Source: Planobispora longispora (GTDB taxonomy: Bacteria; Actinomycetota; Actinomycetes; Streptosporangiales; Streptosporangiaceae). From it: a DNA stretch of 64,000 nucleotides. The stretch spans positions 62,001-126,000 of the forward strand of contig NZ_BOOH01000023.1 in the NCBI RefSeq assembly GCF_016863135.1, read 5' to 3'. A program made the position numbers and the translations under genes. The notes beneath the pieces are model-generated. The model did not search any database and was not told the DNA's origin. It saw only the letters and a program-made list of their open reading frames with translations. Positions 39,000 through 50,057 of this stretch are shown one piece after another. Numbering within the stretch: position 1 is the stretch's first letter; every line of letters begins with the position of its first letter.

Positions 39000-39797
39000 G
39001 TGCAGCGCCGTTACGCCTTCCTCGACCATCCTGTCCCTCTCGCCTTCGCCCACCGGGGCGGCGCCTGGGAGGGCAGGGAGAACACCTACGCGGCCTTCGC
39101 GCACGCGGTGGAGCTCGGTTACACCTATCTGGAGACCGACGCCCACGCCACCGCCGACGGCGTGCTGCTCGCCTTCCACGACCACACCCTGGACCGGGTG
39201 ACCGACCGCGGCGGCAGGGTCTCCGCCCTGCCGTACCGGACGGTGCGCGAGGCGCGCATCGGCGGCGTCGACGAGATCCCGCTCATGGAGGAGCTGCTGG
39301 GCTCCTGGCCCGAGGCCCGCTTCAACATCGACGTCAAGGAGGCGGGCGCCATCGCCCCGCTGGCCGAGGTGGTCAAGCGGACCAACGCCTACGACCGGAT
39401 CTGCCTGACGTCCTTCTCCGACGAGCGCCTGGCCCGCGCCCGCGCCGCGATGGGCCGGGACGTGTGCTCCTCCCTCGGCCCGCGCGGCGTCGCCGCCCTG
39501 CGCGCCGCCGCCGCCACCTCCGCCTACGGGCGCCTGCTCACCCGCCTGGCCCGCGCCGGGGTGCCGTGCGCGCAGGTGCCGGTGGGCTTCCGGGGCCTGC
39601 GGGTCACCACCCCCGCCCTGATCCGCACGGCGCACGCCCTCGGCATGCAGATCCACGTGTGGACCGTCAACGACACCCGGCAGATGGAGCGCCTGCTCGA
39701 TCTCGGCGTGGACGGCGTGATGACCGACAACATCACCGGCCTGCGCGAGGTGCTCCAGGCGCGCGGCCAGTGGCACCCGGGGCGGCTGGCCGCCTGA
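39000..39797 (+). CDS. Glycerophosphodiester phosphodiesterase
   Basis: A 265-residue GDPD of the cytoplasmic type, hydrolysing glycerophosphodiesters to glycerol-3-phosphate. Catalytic motifs: AHRGGAWEGRENTYAAF near 16, LETDAHATADG near 41, and the general-base His in FHDHTLDRVTDR near 58. NIDVKEA and HVWTVND follow, with VDGVMTDN near the end. There is no signal peptide. The start is GTG 39000. It precedes the MFS gene by 168 bases. Confidence 0.94.
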   Translation: MQRRYAFLDHPVPLAFAHRGGAWEGRENTYAAFAHAVELGYTYLETDAHATADGVLLAFHDHTLDRVTDRGGRVSALPYRTVREARIGGVDEIPLMEELLGSWPEARFNIDVKEAGAIAPLAEVVKRTNAYDRICLTSFSDERLARARAAMGRDVCSSLGPRGVAALRAAAATSAYGRLLTRLARAGVPCAQVPVGFRGLRVTTPALIRTAHALGMQIHVWTVNDTRQMERLLDLGVDGVMTDNITGLREVLQARGQWHPGRLAA

Positions 39798-39965
39798 CCC
39801 CCTGGCGCGGGGCCGGTCCGAGCTGGGAAGATCCCGGCGTCGGCCGTACCCGCCCGGACGGGTTTCCGGGACGGCCGCGCCCCGACCGCGAAGCCCCGCA
39901 GAGAACCGGCGTCGAAGTCCCCGCGAGCCGCCCTCCGGCCGCACCCCTGAGAACGAGGACCGCCC

Positions 39966-41324
39966 ATGACCGTCTCCCCGGACGTCGTAGAAGAAAGCCC
40001 CCAGGCCCGCCGGCGCGAGCAGTTCGGCTGGTACTGGTACGACTGGGCCAACTCGGCCTTCCCCACCACGGTCCTGACCGTCTTCCTGGGGCCCTACCTG
40101 ACCACGATCGCCGAGAAGGCCGCCGGGAGCGCGCCGTACGTCCCGGTGCTCTGGTTCGACGTGCGGCCCAGCGCCTACTACTCCTTCGTGGTCGGCGTCG
40201 CCGCCATCCTGCAGATCATCCTGATGCCCATGGTGGGGGCGCTGGCCGACCACACCGGCCGGAAGAAGGAGATCATGGCGGTCTTCGCCTACCTGGGCGC
40301 GGGCGCGACGGTCTGCTTCTGGTTCCTGTCCGGCGACCGCTACCTGCTGGGCGGCCTGCTGTTCATCGTCGCCAGCGTCAGCTTCGCCGCCGCGTTCGTC
40401 GTCTACAACTCGTTCCTGCCCCAGATCGCCACGGCCGACGAGCGCGACAAGGTCTCGGCGCGGGGCTGGGGCTTCGGCTACCTCGGCGGCGGCCTGCTGC
40501 TCGTGCTCCACCTGGCGCTGTTCCTCTACCACGATTCCTTCGGCGTCTCCGAGGGCGACGCGGTCCGCATCGCGCTGGCCTCCTCCGGCCTGTGGTGGGG
40601 CGGGTTCACGGTGATCCCGATGTTGCGGCTGCGCAACCGGCGGGCGCTCGCCCCGGGGACGGAGAGCGCGGGGCGGGCCGTGACCGGCAGCTTCCGGCAG
40701 CTCGGCCGTACGATCAAGGGCCTGCGCGCCTACCCGCTGACGCTGGCCTTCCTGCTCACCTACCTGATCTACAACGACGGCGTGCAGACGGTCATCTCCT
40801 TCTCGGCCACCTACGCCGACAAGGAGCTCGGGCTGAGCCAGACCGTGCGCATCGCGGCGATCCTGATGGTGCAGTTCGTCGCCTTCGGCGGCGCGCTGCT
40901 GCTGGGCCGGCTGGCGGGCTCCTTCGGGGCCAAAAAGGTCGTGATGTACGCGCTGGTGGCCTGGACCGTCGTGGTGGCCGTCGCGTACTTCCTGCCCAAG
41001 GGGTCGGCGGCGGCGTTCTTCGCGCTCGGCTTCGCCATCGCGATCGTGATGGGCGGCACCCAGGCCCTGTCGCGCTCGCTGTTCTCCCACGTGATCCCCC
41101 AGGGCAAGGAGGCGGAGTACTACAGCCTGTACGAGATCAGCGACAAGGGCTCGACGTTCCTCGGCTCGTTCACCCTCGGTCTGGCCCTGCAGCTGACCGA
41201 CAGCTACCGGCTGGGCATCCTCACGCTGGTCGTCTTCTTCGTGGTCGGCCTCGCCGGCCTGGCCGCGATCAACCTTCCCAAGGCCATCCGCGCGGCCGGG
41301 AACCCGGTGCCCGAACGCATCTGA
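39966..41324 (+). CDS. MFS transporter, Atg22/UMF1 family
   Basis: A 452-residue 12-helix transporter of the Atg22-like (vacuole effluxer) group. Typical features: WYWYDWANSAFPTTVLTVFLGPY near 20, LADHTGRKKEIM near 95, ARGWGFGYLGGGLLLVL, and YNDGVQTVISFSATYADKELGL in the second half, with GSFGAKKV and GGTQALSRSLFS. Yeast Atg22 exports amino acids; the bacterial substrate is unknown. The start is ATG 39966. Confidence 0.92.
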   Translation: MTVSPDVVEESPQARRREQFGWYWYDWANSAFPTTVLTVFLGPYLTTIAEKAAGSAPYVPVLWFDVRPSAYYSFVVGVAAILQIILMPMVGALADHTGRKKEIMAVFAYLGAGATVCFWFLSGDRYLLGGLLFIVASVSFAAAFVVYNSFLPQIATADERDKVSARGWGFGYLGGGLLLVLHLALFLYHDSFGVSEGDAVRIALASSGLWWGGFTVIPMLRLRNRRALAPGTESAGRAVTGSFRQLGRTIKGLRAYPLTLAFLLTYLIYNDGVQTVISFSATYADKELGLSQTVRIAAILMVQFVAFGGALLLGRLAGSFGAKKVVMYALVAWTVVVAVAYFLPKGSAAAFFALGFAIAIVMGGTQALSRSLFSHVIPQGKEAEYYSLYEISDKGSTFLGSFTLGLALQLTDSYRLGILTLVVFFVVGLAGLAAINLPKAIRAAGNPVPERI

Positions 41325-41389
41325 GGGCCCCTCCAGAGGGATCTTCTGTCGATCATCTCGAAAACAGCGATTGGATCACGCCCTGTGTG

Positions 41390-41415
41390 GGAATCCACAC
41401 ACGGTATCAAGCGTT
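41390..41415 (+). promoter_or_regulatory. SigR-type promoter of rbpA
   Basis: GGAAT (41390-41394), an 18-base spacer and GTT (41413-41415) match the GGGAAT-N18-GTT promoter used by the thiol-stress sigma factor SigR. rbpA is an established SigR target in Streptomyces coelicolor. The GTGTGG/CCACAC inverted repeat around the -35 element may be coincidental. Confidence 0.8.
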
Positions 41416-41469
41416 GTACGCCGTGGGAGACGAACCCCTCACGACGGGGCCCTCAGGAGGCATTCAGAC

Positions 41470-41814
41470 ATGGGCGAGCGTGCGCTGCGCGGTACCCGAC
41501 TCGGGGCGACCAGCTACGAGAACGACCGCAACACCGATCTGGCCCCGCGCCAGGAGGTGTCCTACACCTGCCCGAAGGGCCATCGGTTCGACGTCCCCTT
41601 TGCGGCGGAGGCGGAGATCCCGGCGACGTGGGAGTGCCGCATGTGCGGCGCCGTCGCCCTCCGCGTGGACGGTGAGCAGCCGGAGGCGAAGAAGGCCAAG
41701 CCTCCGCGGACCCACTGGGACATGCTGCTGGAGCGACGCACGATCGAGGACCTGGAGGAGGTGCTCAACGAGCGTCTGGCGATCCTGCGCGCACAGCGCC
41801 GCAAGAGCGCCTGA
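41470..41814 (+). CDS. rbpA: RNA polymerase-binding protein RbpA
   Basis: A 114-residue RbpA, the actinobacterial protein that binds the principal sigma factor and RNA polymerase beta/beta-prime and stabilises open complexes. It has the N-terminal RALRGTRLGATSYENDRN tail, a zinc-like core (YTCPKGHRFDVPF, then WECRMCG) with three Cys and one His, the basic linker KKAKPPRTHWDML, and the sigma-interaction helix ERRTIEDLEEVLNERLAILR. ATG 41470 follows AGGAGG. A strong terminator closes the gene. Confidence 0.97.
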   Translation: MGERALRGTRLGATSYENDRNTDLAPRQEVSYTCPKGHRFDVPFAAEAEIPATWECRMCGAVALRVDGEQPEAKKAKPPRTHWDMLLERRTIEDLEEVLNERLAILRAQRRKSA

Positions 41815-41856
41815 CCGGCAGGACCGTCTGGACCGTTCGGGGAACGGATGCGGATC

Positions 41857-41900
41857 GGAGCCCCCGGCACCTTTCACGGTGCCGGGGGCTCCGGTTCTTC
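41857..41900 (+). terminator. Terminator after rbpA
   Basis: A perfect 16-bp G+C-rich stem (41857-41872 with 41879-41894) closes a 6-base loop, followed by GTTCTTCC. It is a strong intrinsic terminator candidate. Confidence 0.82.
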
Positions 41901-41942
41901 CCCGCCCGGTGATGCGGCCCGCCGTCCGGGAAGGATGCGCGC

Positions 41943-42386
41943 GTGACCCATGCCCACATCAGCGTCTCGGTCGAGGCGGAGGCGAGCCCGGCGCACGTGT
42001 TCTCCGTGCTGACCGACTGGCCCCGGCACGACGAGTGGATGGTCCTGACCCGCGCGCGCGTCACGGCCGGTGACGGCCGCGGCCCGGGGAGCCGGCTGGC
42101 CGCCTTCACCGGTCTGGGACCGCTCGGCTTCCTGGACACCATGGAGATCGTCCAATGGGACCCGCCGACGACGGTGGCGGTCCGGCACACCGGACGGCTG
42201 GTGCGCGGCACCGGCGCCTTCCGGGTGCTGCCCCGGCCCGGAGGGGGCAGCAGCATCATCTGGGAGGAGGACCTCGACCTGCCGTTCGGCCCGATCGGGC
42301 GGCTCGGCTGGCCGCTGCTGCGGCCGGTCAACGAGGCCCTGTTCCGGCTCTCGCTGCGCCGCCTGGCCCGCCTCAGCGCGGGCTGA
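41943..42386 (+). CDS. SRPBCC (START-like) family protein
   Basis: A 147-residue protein of the polyketide-cyclase/dehydrase-like SRPBCC fold. It opens HISVSVEAEASPAHVFSVLTDWPRHDEWM, followed by FTGLGPLGFLDTMEIVQWDPP and IIWEEDLDLPFGP, with a C-terminal helix. Members bind hydrophobic ligands; the ligand here is unknown. GTG 41943 fits the usual start. It converges on fxsA. Confidence 0.85.
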   Translation: MTHAHISVSVEAEASPAHVFSVLTDWPRHDEWMVLTRARVTAGDGRGPGSRLAAFTGLGPLGFLDTMEIVQWDPPTTVAVRHTGRLVRGTGAFRVLPRPGGGSSIIWEEDLDLPFGPIGRLGWPLLRPVNEALFRLSLRRLARLSAG

Positions 42387-42441
42387 CCGCGCCCTGGGAC
42401 GTACGTGCTGAGACGCACACCCTGAGACGTGCGGAGGAACG

Positions 42442-43017
42442 TCAGCCGTTGGGCAGGTCCCGGCCGGGGTCGCGGGTGACCGGGCCGGTGGCGTCGTCGT
42501 GGATGACCTCGCCGTGGATGACCGGGCCGGAGCCGTCCGGCCGTCCGCGCCGGGCCTCGCCGGAGGTCCCGAAGGGGCCGAAAGGCGCGCCGGCCGGGCC
42601 CGCGGCGCCGAACGGCATGCCGAGGCCGGGTCCCGCACCCGTCTTGGCGAGCGCCCGGATCCGGCGGGCGAAGAACCAGGAGCCGAGCCGGCGCATCAGC
42701 GGCCGGGTGAACGGCAGCACCAGCAGGAAGCCCGCGACGTCGGTGAGGAAGCCGGGGGTGAGCAGCAGCGCGCCGCCCGCGACGATCATGGCGCCGTCGG
42801 CGAGCTCCCGGTCGGGCATGCGGCCCTGGCCGAGCGCGCCCTGCAGGCTCCGCCAGGCCCGGCGGCCCTCACGGCGGACGATCCAGGCTCCGAAGAGACT
42901 GTCGGCGAGCAGCAGGGCGACCGTGGGCCAGCCGCCGATGACCTGACCGACCTGGATCAGCACCCAGATCTCCAGGATCGGGACCACCAGGAAGGCCAGG
43001 AACAACAGAAGGCGCAT
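42442..43017 (-). CDS. FxsA family membrane protein
   Basis: A 191-residue protein. The first 125 residues are FxsA-like: LFLAFLVVPILEIWVLIQVG, then LLLADSLFGAWIVRREGRRAWR and MIVAGGALLLTPGFLTDVAGFLLVLP. The C-terminal 60 residues form a Gly/Pro-rich cytoplasmic tail. Escherichia coli FxsA relieves phage T7 exclusion by the F plasmid when overproduced; its normal function is unknown. It lies 101 bases downstream of ppm1. Confidence 0.9.
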   Translation of the reverse strand: MRLLLFLAFLVVPILEIWVLIQVGQVIGGWPTVALLLADSLFGAWIVRREGRRAWRSLQGALGQGRMPDRELADGAMIVAGGALLLTPGFLTDVAGFLLVLPFTRPLMRRLGSWFFARRIRALAKTGAGPGLGMPFGAAGPAGAPFGPFGTSGEARRGRPDGSGPVIHGEVIHDDATGPVTRDPGRDLPNG

Positions 43018-43118
43018 CGTTTCCTCACTCGGGCGCGGGGCCGTGACTCGGGCGCGGGCCGTACGAGAGTGTCAACGCCCGCAGGCGCCGCCGCGTTCCG
43101 TCGTATCTGTGAAGGCTC

Positions 43119-43862
43119 TCAGCGGGGACGGCGCAGCCGGTGGGGCAGGCCGGAGACCCCCCACACCGTGACCCGCCAGAGCGCCTCGGTGATGACGGTA
43201 CGGCTCATCTTGCTGGCGCCGACGGTGCGCTCCACGAAGGTGATGGGCACCTCGGCCACGCGCAGGCCGTGCCGGGCCGTGCGGAGCGTCAGGTCCACCT
43301 GGAAGCAGTAGCCCTGCGACTCGACGCCGTCCAGGCCGATCTTCTCCAGGGTGGAGGCGCGGTAGGCGCGGAAGCCCGCGGTGGCGTCGCGGACCGGCAT
43401 CCCGAGCATCATCCGGGTGTAGACGTTGGCGCCGCGCGACAGGAACTCCCGGGAGGCCGGCCAGTTGACCACCTTGCCGCCGGAGACGTAGCGGGAGCCG
43501 ATCGCCAGGTCGGCCCCGCCGGCCACCGCCTCCAGGAGCTTGGGCAGTTCCTCGGGCTGGTGCGAGCCGTCGGCGTCCATCTCCACGAGGATGTCGTAGC
43601 CCTCGGCCAGGCCCCAGCGGAACCCCGCGATGTAGGCGGCGCCGAGCCCCTGCTTGCCCGGCCGGTGGAGGACGTGGACGTGATCGTCGTCGGCCGCCAG
43701 CCCGTCGGCCACCCGACCGGTGCCGTCGGGGCTGTTGTCGTCGGCGACGAGCACGTGCGCCTCGGGCACCGACGCGCGCACCCGCTCGACGATCATCGGC
43801 AGGTTCTCCCGCTCGTTGTACGTCGGAACGATGACGAGCACCTTGCCGAACGTCCGCTCCAT
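43119..43862 (-). CDS. ppm1: Polyprenol monophosphomannose synthase Ppm1
   Basis: A 247-residue family 2 glycosyltransferase that transfers mannose from GDP-mannose to polyprenyl phosphate, the donor for protein O-mannosylation and lipoglycans. Motifs: [44 protein letters not shown] (DXD-like), [11 protein letters not shown] and [17 protein letters not shown] 43862 overlaps the lnt stop (TGATG). In Mycobacterium tuberculosis the same two activities are one fused protein; here they are split. Confidence 0.93.
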   Translation of the reverse strand: MERTFGKVLVIVPTYNERENLPMIVERVRASVPEAHVLVADDNSPDGTGRVADGLAADDDHVHVLHRPGKQGLGAAYIAGFRWGLAEGYDILVEMDADGSHQPEELPKLLEAVAGGADLAIGSRYVSGGKVVNWPASREFLSRGANVYTRMMLGMPVRDATAGFRAYRASTLEKIGLDGVESQGYCFQVDLTLRTARHGLRVAEVPITFVERTVGASKMSRTVITEALWRVTVWGVSGLPHRLRRPR

Positions 43863-45589
43863 CACGCGTCTCCCACCTGCCGGTCGTCATTCTTCACCAG
43901 GCGAGCCAGGCGGCGGTTCCGGAGCGCCGGGACCGCGCCCAGCGCGACTGTACCCATCAGTATCAAGGCCCACTCGGGCCAGGCGCCAACCGTGGTGGCG
44001 ATCGTGGCCGCCGTGCGGACCTCGACCTCCAGCACGGCCATGTCGGGAACCAGCTCCCGGGTCTGCCAGACCACCCGCCCCTCCGGGGTCACCGACGCGG
44101 AGATGCCGGTGATCGCCGAGGTGACCACCGCGCGGTTGTGCTCCACGGCGCGCAGCTGGGACATGGCGAGCTGCTGGGGAGGCAGGTTGGTCAGCGCGTA
44201 GGTCGCGTTGTTGGTCTGCACCACCAGCGGGCTCGCGCCGGTCCTGGCGGTGCCGCGGACGACGTCGTCGTAGGCGACCTCGTAGCAGTTGACGGCCCCG
44301 ACGGTCACCGGGCCCATCCGCAGGTCGCCGTCGCGGGTGCCGGCCACCGACTGCCTGCCGACCAGGTTGGCCCGCTCGAACAGGGCGAGCACGAGGTCCT
44401 TCAGCGGGGTGTACTCCCCGAACGGCACCAGCTGCTGCTTGTCGTAGTAGGCGCCGGGGCCGGTGACCGGGTCCCAGACCAGGCTGCGGGTGGCGCGCTG
44501 GCTGTCCCCGATCGCCACCACGGCGCCGACGAGGACGGGCACCCCGACGTCCTTCACCGCCGCGTCGATCTCCTGGCGGGCGACGTCGCTGCGGTAGGGA
44601 TCGATGTCGGTGGAGTTCTCCGGGAGCACGACCACGTCCGGCCGGGGCAGCTTCCCCTCCCGTACGGCCCGCGCCATCTCGTGGAGCTTGCTCGTGTGGT
44701 TGCGCAGGACCACGGCCGGCTCGTCGCCCAGGGGGTACATGCCCCGGCCCGGCACGTTGCCCTGGATGACGCCGATGGTCACGCTCCTGCCCTCGTCGCC
44801 CGGGCGGGGCACGGCGAAGGCCGCGAGCGGGACGGCCAGCGCCCCGGCGAGCGGGAGGGCGAGCGCCCGGTCCCACCGGCGCGGCCCCCGGCCCGGCCCG
44901 GCCCCGGACGAGGACGCCTCCACGGTCGCGGGCCGCAACGCCCGCACGGCGGCGAGGGCCAGGAGCGCGCCGCAGAGCACCGCCGCGAAGCTCACCAGCG
45001 GCGCGCCGCCGAGAGCCGCGTAGGGGGTGAAGACCGACTCGCCCTGGCTGAAGGCGACCCGCACCCAGGGGAACCCGCCGAAGGGGACCTCTCCCCGGGC
45101 CCACTCCATCGCCACCCAGAGCGCCGAGGTCCACAGCGGCCACAGGGGAAGCTTGACGACCACGGCGGTGGCCGCGGCCCAGGCGACGTAGAAGAGGCTC
45201 TCGATGGCGACCAGGCCCAGCCAGGCGTCCGTGCCGATCGGGCTGACCCAGCGCAGGCCGGGCAGGAGGAAGGCGAGCGCCGCCAGGAGGCCGAGCCAGG
45301 CGGCGCGGCGGGGGCGGGTGCCGTACAGCGCCAGGATGAGCAGGGCCGCGCCGATCGGAGCGAGGAACCAGAGCCCGAGCGGGGGGAAGGCGAGGTAGAG
45401 CAGCGCTCCCCCGGCGACCGCGGCCGCGGCCGCGGCGAGGGTTTCCCGTCCCGGGGATCCGCCGGAGCCCTCCCCCGCCGGACCACCCGCCCCGGGCGCG
45501 CCCGGTCCGGGGGCGCCCGGCTCAGGAGCGCCCGCACCCTCCCCGGCGGGCTCGTCCCCCACCGGGGAAACCGTTCTCTCCTGCACCAC
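43862..45589 (-). CDS. lnt: Apolipoprotein N-acyltransferase Lnt
   Basis: A 575-residue membrane enzyme that N-acylates lipoproteins. After a Pro/Gly/Glu-rich N-terminus (about 50 residues) come roughly six helices, then a nitrilase-type domain. The catalytic triad is visible: Glu near 323 (LPENSTD), Lys near 386 ([14 protein letters not shown]) and Cys near 435 ([12 protein letters not shown]). A final helix near 550 precedes the basic C-terminus. GTG 45589 has AAGGAG with 8-base spacing and is preferred over a TTG further upstream. Translationally coupled to ppm1. Confidence 0.93.
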   Translation of the reverse strand: MVQERTVSPVGDEPAGEGAGAPEPGAPGPGAPGAGGPAGEGSGGSPGRETLAAAAAAVAGGALLYLAFPPLGLWFLAPIGAALLILALYGTRPRRAAWLGLLAALAFLLPGLRWVSPIGTDAWLGLVAIESLFYVAWAAATAVVVKLPLWPLWTSALWVAMEWARGEVPFGGFPWVRVAFSQGESVFTPYAALGGAPLVSFAAVLCGALLALAAVRALRPATVEASSSGAGPGRGPRRWDRALALPLAGALAVPLAAFAVPRPGDEGRSVTIGVIQGNVPGRGMYPLGDEPAVVLRNHTSKLHEMARAVREGKLPRPDVVVLPENSTDIDPYRSDVARQEIDAAVKDVGVPVLVGAVVAIGDSQRATRSLVWDPVTGPGAYYDKQQLVPFGEYTPLKDLVLALFERANLVGRQSVAGTRDGDLRMGPVTVGAVNCYEVAYDDVVRGTARTGASPLVVQTNNATYALTNLPPQQLAMSQLRAVEHNRAVVTSAITGISASVTPEGRVVWQTRELVPDMAVLEVEVRTAATIATTVGAWPEWALILMGTVALGAVPALRNRRLARLVKNDDRQVGDA

Positions 45590-46203
45590 CGGCGAGGCTC
45601 CTTGCGCTGTCGTTCGGGCTTGCCCGAACGCTACCGCCCGGCCTCCACCTTCCCAAACCCCGGACAACCCGCGAGGGGGCGCCGGTGCGCTGGACTGAGG
45701 AGCGCGCGCTGCGAAGCGAGCGCGTGACGAGGGAAGGCACCGGTCACCGGCCCCCGAGCCGCCGTGCGCAGCACGGCCATGAACACGGCCATGGACACAG
45801 CAACGGGGTGACCCCCGCCCTGGAGATCACCCCGACGCGTGCGGCGGTGGCACGGGAGCGGGAAAAGAGCCTGGACAGACCCTTCGGACCGGTTCCGTCC
45901 CGTCGGCGGCGGGCTCGGATTGCCGTTGTCTACTGGGTGTCCAGACCCCTCCTGGGTCCATTCCCCCGCCCGGATGGAGTGCCCCGACCCGACGGACCAC
46001 CGGTCCTGCACCTGGCTGTTCGGGCGGAGCGCACTCCGCCGCGGACGCAGGAGCCGGCGACGTCGGAGACGGCCAACCGGCCAGTCCCGTGCTGGACTGG
46101 GCAGCAAACTACCGGCACCGGTCCAGATGTCAACCCCGCTACCAGCTGCGGAGACAGTGCATCCCCCCAGCTAGGCCATGATCGACAAGAGCTGTCAATG
46201 CTC
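45590..46203. other. Non-coding region between helD and lnt
   Basis: About 600 bases with no gene I accept. It contains an 18-base palindrome, GTTCGGGCTTGCCCGAAC (45612-45629), just upstream of the lnt ribosome-binding site, which could be an operator or leader hairpin, and a short run of CATGGCC-like repeats near 45775-45795. The open plus-strand frame across it has shadow-like composition. Confidence 0.4.
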
Positions 46204-48507
<2,304 letters not shown>

Positions 48508-48683
48508 GGGATACTCCGGGCCATATGGCTACTGTTAGGTCAATATAGGGCTATTTCAGTAGTTGTGTGACAAACCACCACCTTACCAGGTCCGTCGAGA
48601 CATTCGCATTCTCTTTCCTCTCGTTCTCTACCCCTCCGGCGTCACAGGTTGATTGCAGCCCGCGCCGCATTTCCCTTTCTCGC

Positions 48684-48712
48684 TTGACGCCCCGCACCGG
48701 GACTTCTAGATT
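48684..48712 (+). promoter_or_regulatory. Promoter of the ROK-GH4-kinase operon
   Basis: TTGACG (48684-48689), a 17-base spacer and TAGATT (48707-48712) form a good housekeeping-type promoter. Transcription would start near 48719, so the palindrome at 48722-48738 lies just downstream of the start. Confidence 0.78.
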
Positions 48713-48721
48713 CATTGGAGG

Positions 48722-48738
48722 TTAGGAAAGTTTCCTAA
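48722..48738. promoter_or_regulatory. Operator palindrome upstream of the ROK repressor
   Basis: TTAGGAAAGTTTCCTAA, extended to 19 bases by a flanking G/C pair, is a perfect palindrome between the promoter and the GTG of the ROK gene. The same 17 bases occur at 32602-32618 on the opposite strand. Its position suggests autorepression by the ROK protein. Confidence 0.85.
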
Positions 48739-48760
48739 CAGTAGATGAGGTGGAGGGGCA

Positions 48761-49969
48761 GTGGCCCAACCGACACCGGGCACTCCGAGCCTGCTCCGCG
48801 CGATCAACGACCGCGCCGCGATCCAGGCGTTCCTGGAGCGCGGCCCGCTGACCCGGCCCGAGATCGGCGCGCTGACCGGCCTGTCCAAACCCACCGCCTC
48901 GCAACTCCTCTCCCGTCTTCAGGACGCCGGGCTCGTCGTCCTGGACGGCATCCGCGAGGGACTTCCCGGCCGCACGGCCGAGGTCTACCGCATCAACCCC
49001 GGCCTCGCCCACGTCGCCGCGGTGGACGTCACCCCCTCCCGCATCGAGGCCCGCGTCGCCGACATCACCGGCGCCGTGACCGGCGAGCACCGCCTGCCCA
49101 CCCCGGGCCGCTCCGGCCGCGACATCGTGGGCCGGCTGCGCGCCGCGCTCGACGGCGCCGGGGCCCAGGACGTCCCCAGCGGCCTGCGGCGCGTGGTGAT
49201 CGGCATCCAGGGCGCCCTGGACCCGGTCACCGGCAGGCTCGGCTACGGCGGCCACATCCCCGGCTGGCACATCCCCGACCTGGTCCCCACCCTCCGCGAC
49301 GGCCTCGGCGCCGACGTCCGCATCGAGAACGACGTGAACCTCGTCGCCCTGTGCGAGCAGGCCCGCGGCGCCGCCCGGGGCCGGCAGGACTTCGTGCTGC
49401 TCTGGGCCGACGCCGGCCTCGGCTCGGCGCTGGTGCTCGGCGGACGGCTGCACCGCGGCGCGACCGGCGGCGCGGGCGAGGTCGGCTACATGCCCGCGCT
49501 GGGCGCCCCCACCGCCCGCGAGGTCGGGCACGACGCCGACCACGGCTTCCAGGCCCTGACCGGCGGCCGCACCGTGCTCAAGGTCCTGCGCTCGTACGGC
49601 GTGCGCGGCGCCACCTCCGCCGCGGCCGTGCGCAACGCCGTACTGGCCTCGGAGGGCACCGGGAGAGGGGCCGACGACGCCCGCGCCGGGCTGCGCGACA
49701 TCGCCGCCCGCCTCGCCGTCGGCCTGGCCGCCGTCACCGCGGTCGTCGACCCCGAGCTCGTCGTCCTGGCCGGGGGCACCTTCGCCGCCGGCGGCGAGAC
49801 GCTCCGCGATCTCGTCGAGCACGAGCTGCACGCGCTCACCATCCCCCGGCCGCCGCTGCTGCTGTCGGCCGTCGAGGGCAACCCGGTCCTGACCGGCGCT
49901 CTCGACGTGGCCCTGGCCGGCGTCCGCGACGAGGTCTTCGGCCCCGTCGTGCCCGGAATCTCCGCGTGA
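48761..49969 (+). CDS. ROK-family transcriptional repressor
   Basis: A 402-residue ROK regulator. A winged helix-turn-helix (about 12-75: AIQAFLERGPLTRPEIGALTGLSKPTASQLL) precedes a sugar-kinase-like ROK domain with RIENDVNLVAL, LLWADAGLGSALVLGGRLHRGATGGAGEVG and LVVLAGGTF. The CxCGxxGC zinc motif common in ROK proteins is absent; the region reads GHDADHGFQAL. GTG 48761 has GGAGG upstream. Genes for a GH4 glycosidase and a GlcNAc-type kinase follow, so the effector is probably an amino sugar or disaccharide. Its likely operator is at 48722-48738. Confidence 0.9.
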   Translation: MAQPTPGTPSLLRAINDRAAIQAFLERGPLTRPEIGALTGLSKPTASQLLSRLQDAGLVVLDGIREGLPGRTAEVYRINPGLAHVAAVDVTPSRIEARVADITGAVTGEHRLPTPGRSGRDIVGRLRAALDGAGAQDVPSGLRRVVIGIQGALDPVTGRLGYGGHIPGWHIPDLVPTLRDGLGADVRIENDVNLVALCEQARGAARGRQDFVLLWADAGLGSALVLGGRLHRGATGGAGEVGYMPALGAPTAREVGHDADHGFQALTGGRTVLKVLRSYGVRGATSAAAVRNAVLASEGTGRGADDARAGLRDIAARLAVGLAAVTAVVDPELVVLAGGTFAAGGETLRDLVEHELHALTIPRPPLLLSAVEGNPVLTGALDVALAGVRDEVFGPVVPGISA

Positions 49970-50057
49970 CGGCCCGGCCCGCCGGGGCGCCCGCGGTCAC
50001 TGTGTCCTTTCGCCCGGAGAGTTTCCACCGGGGGCGCTACATGACAGGAGTGAAAAG

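Noticed and set aside
38823-41090. Minus-strand 755-codon frame opposite the glycerophosphodiesterase and MFS genes
   Set aside because: Composition is that of a shadow frame (His/Arg/Gly/Glu runs) and both opposite-strand genes have complete catalytic or family motifs.
45590-45667. Longer Lnt start at a TTG near 45667
   Set aside because: The GTG at 45589 has AAGGAG at ideal spacing, and the extra upstream residues have no support.
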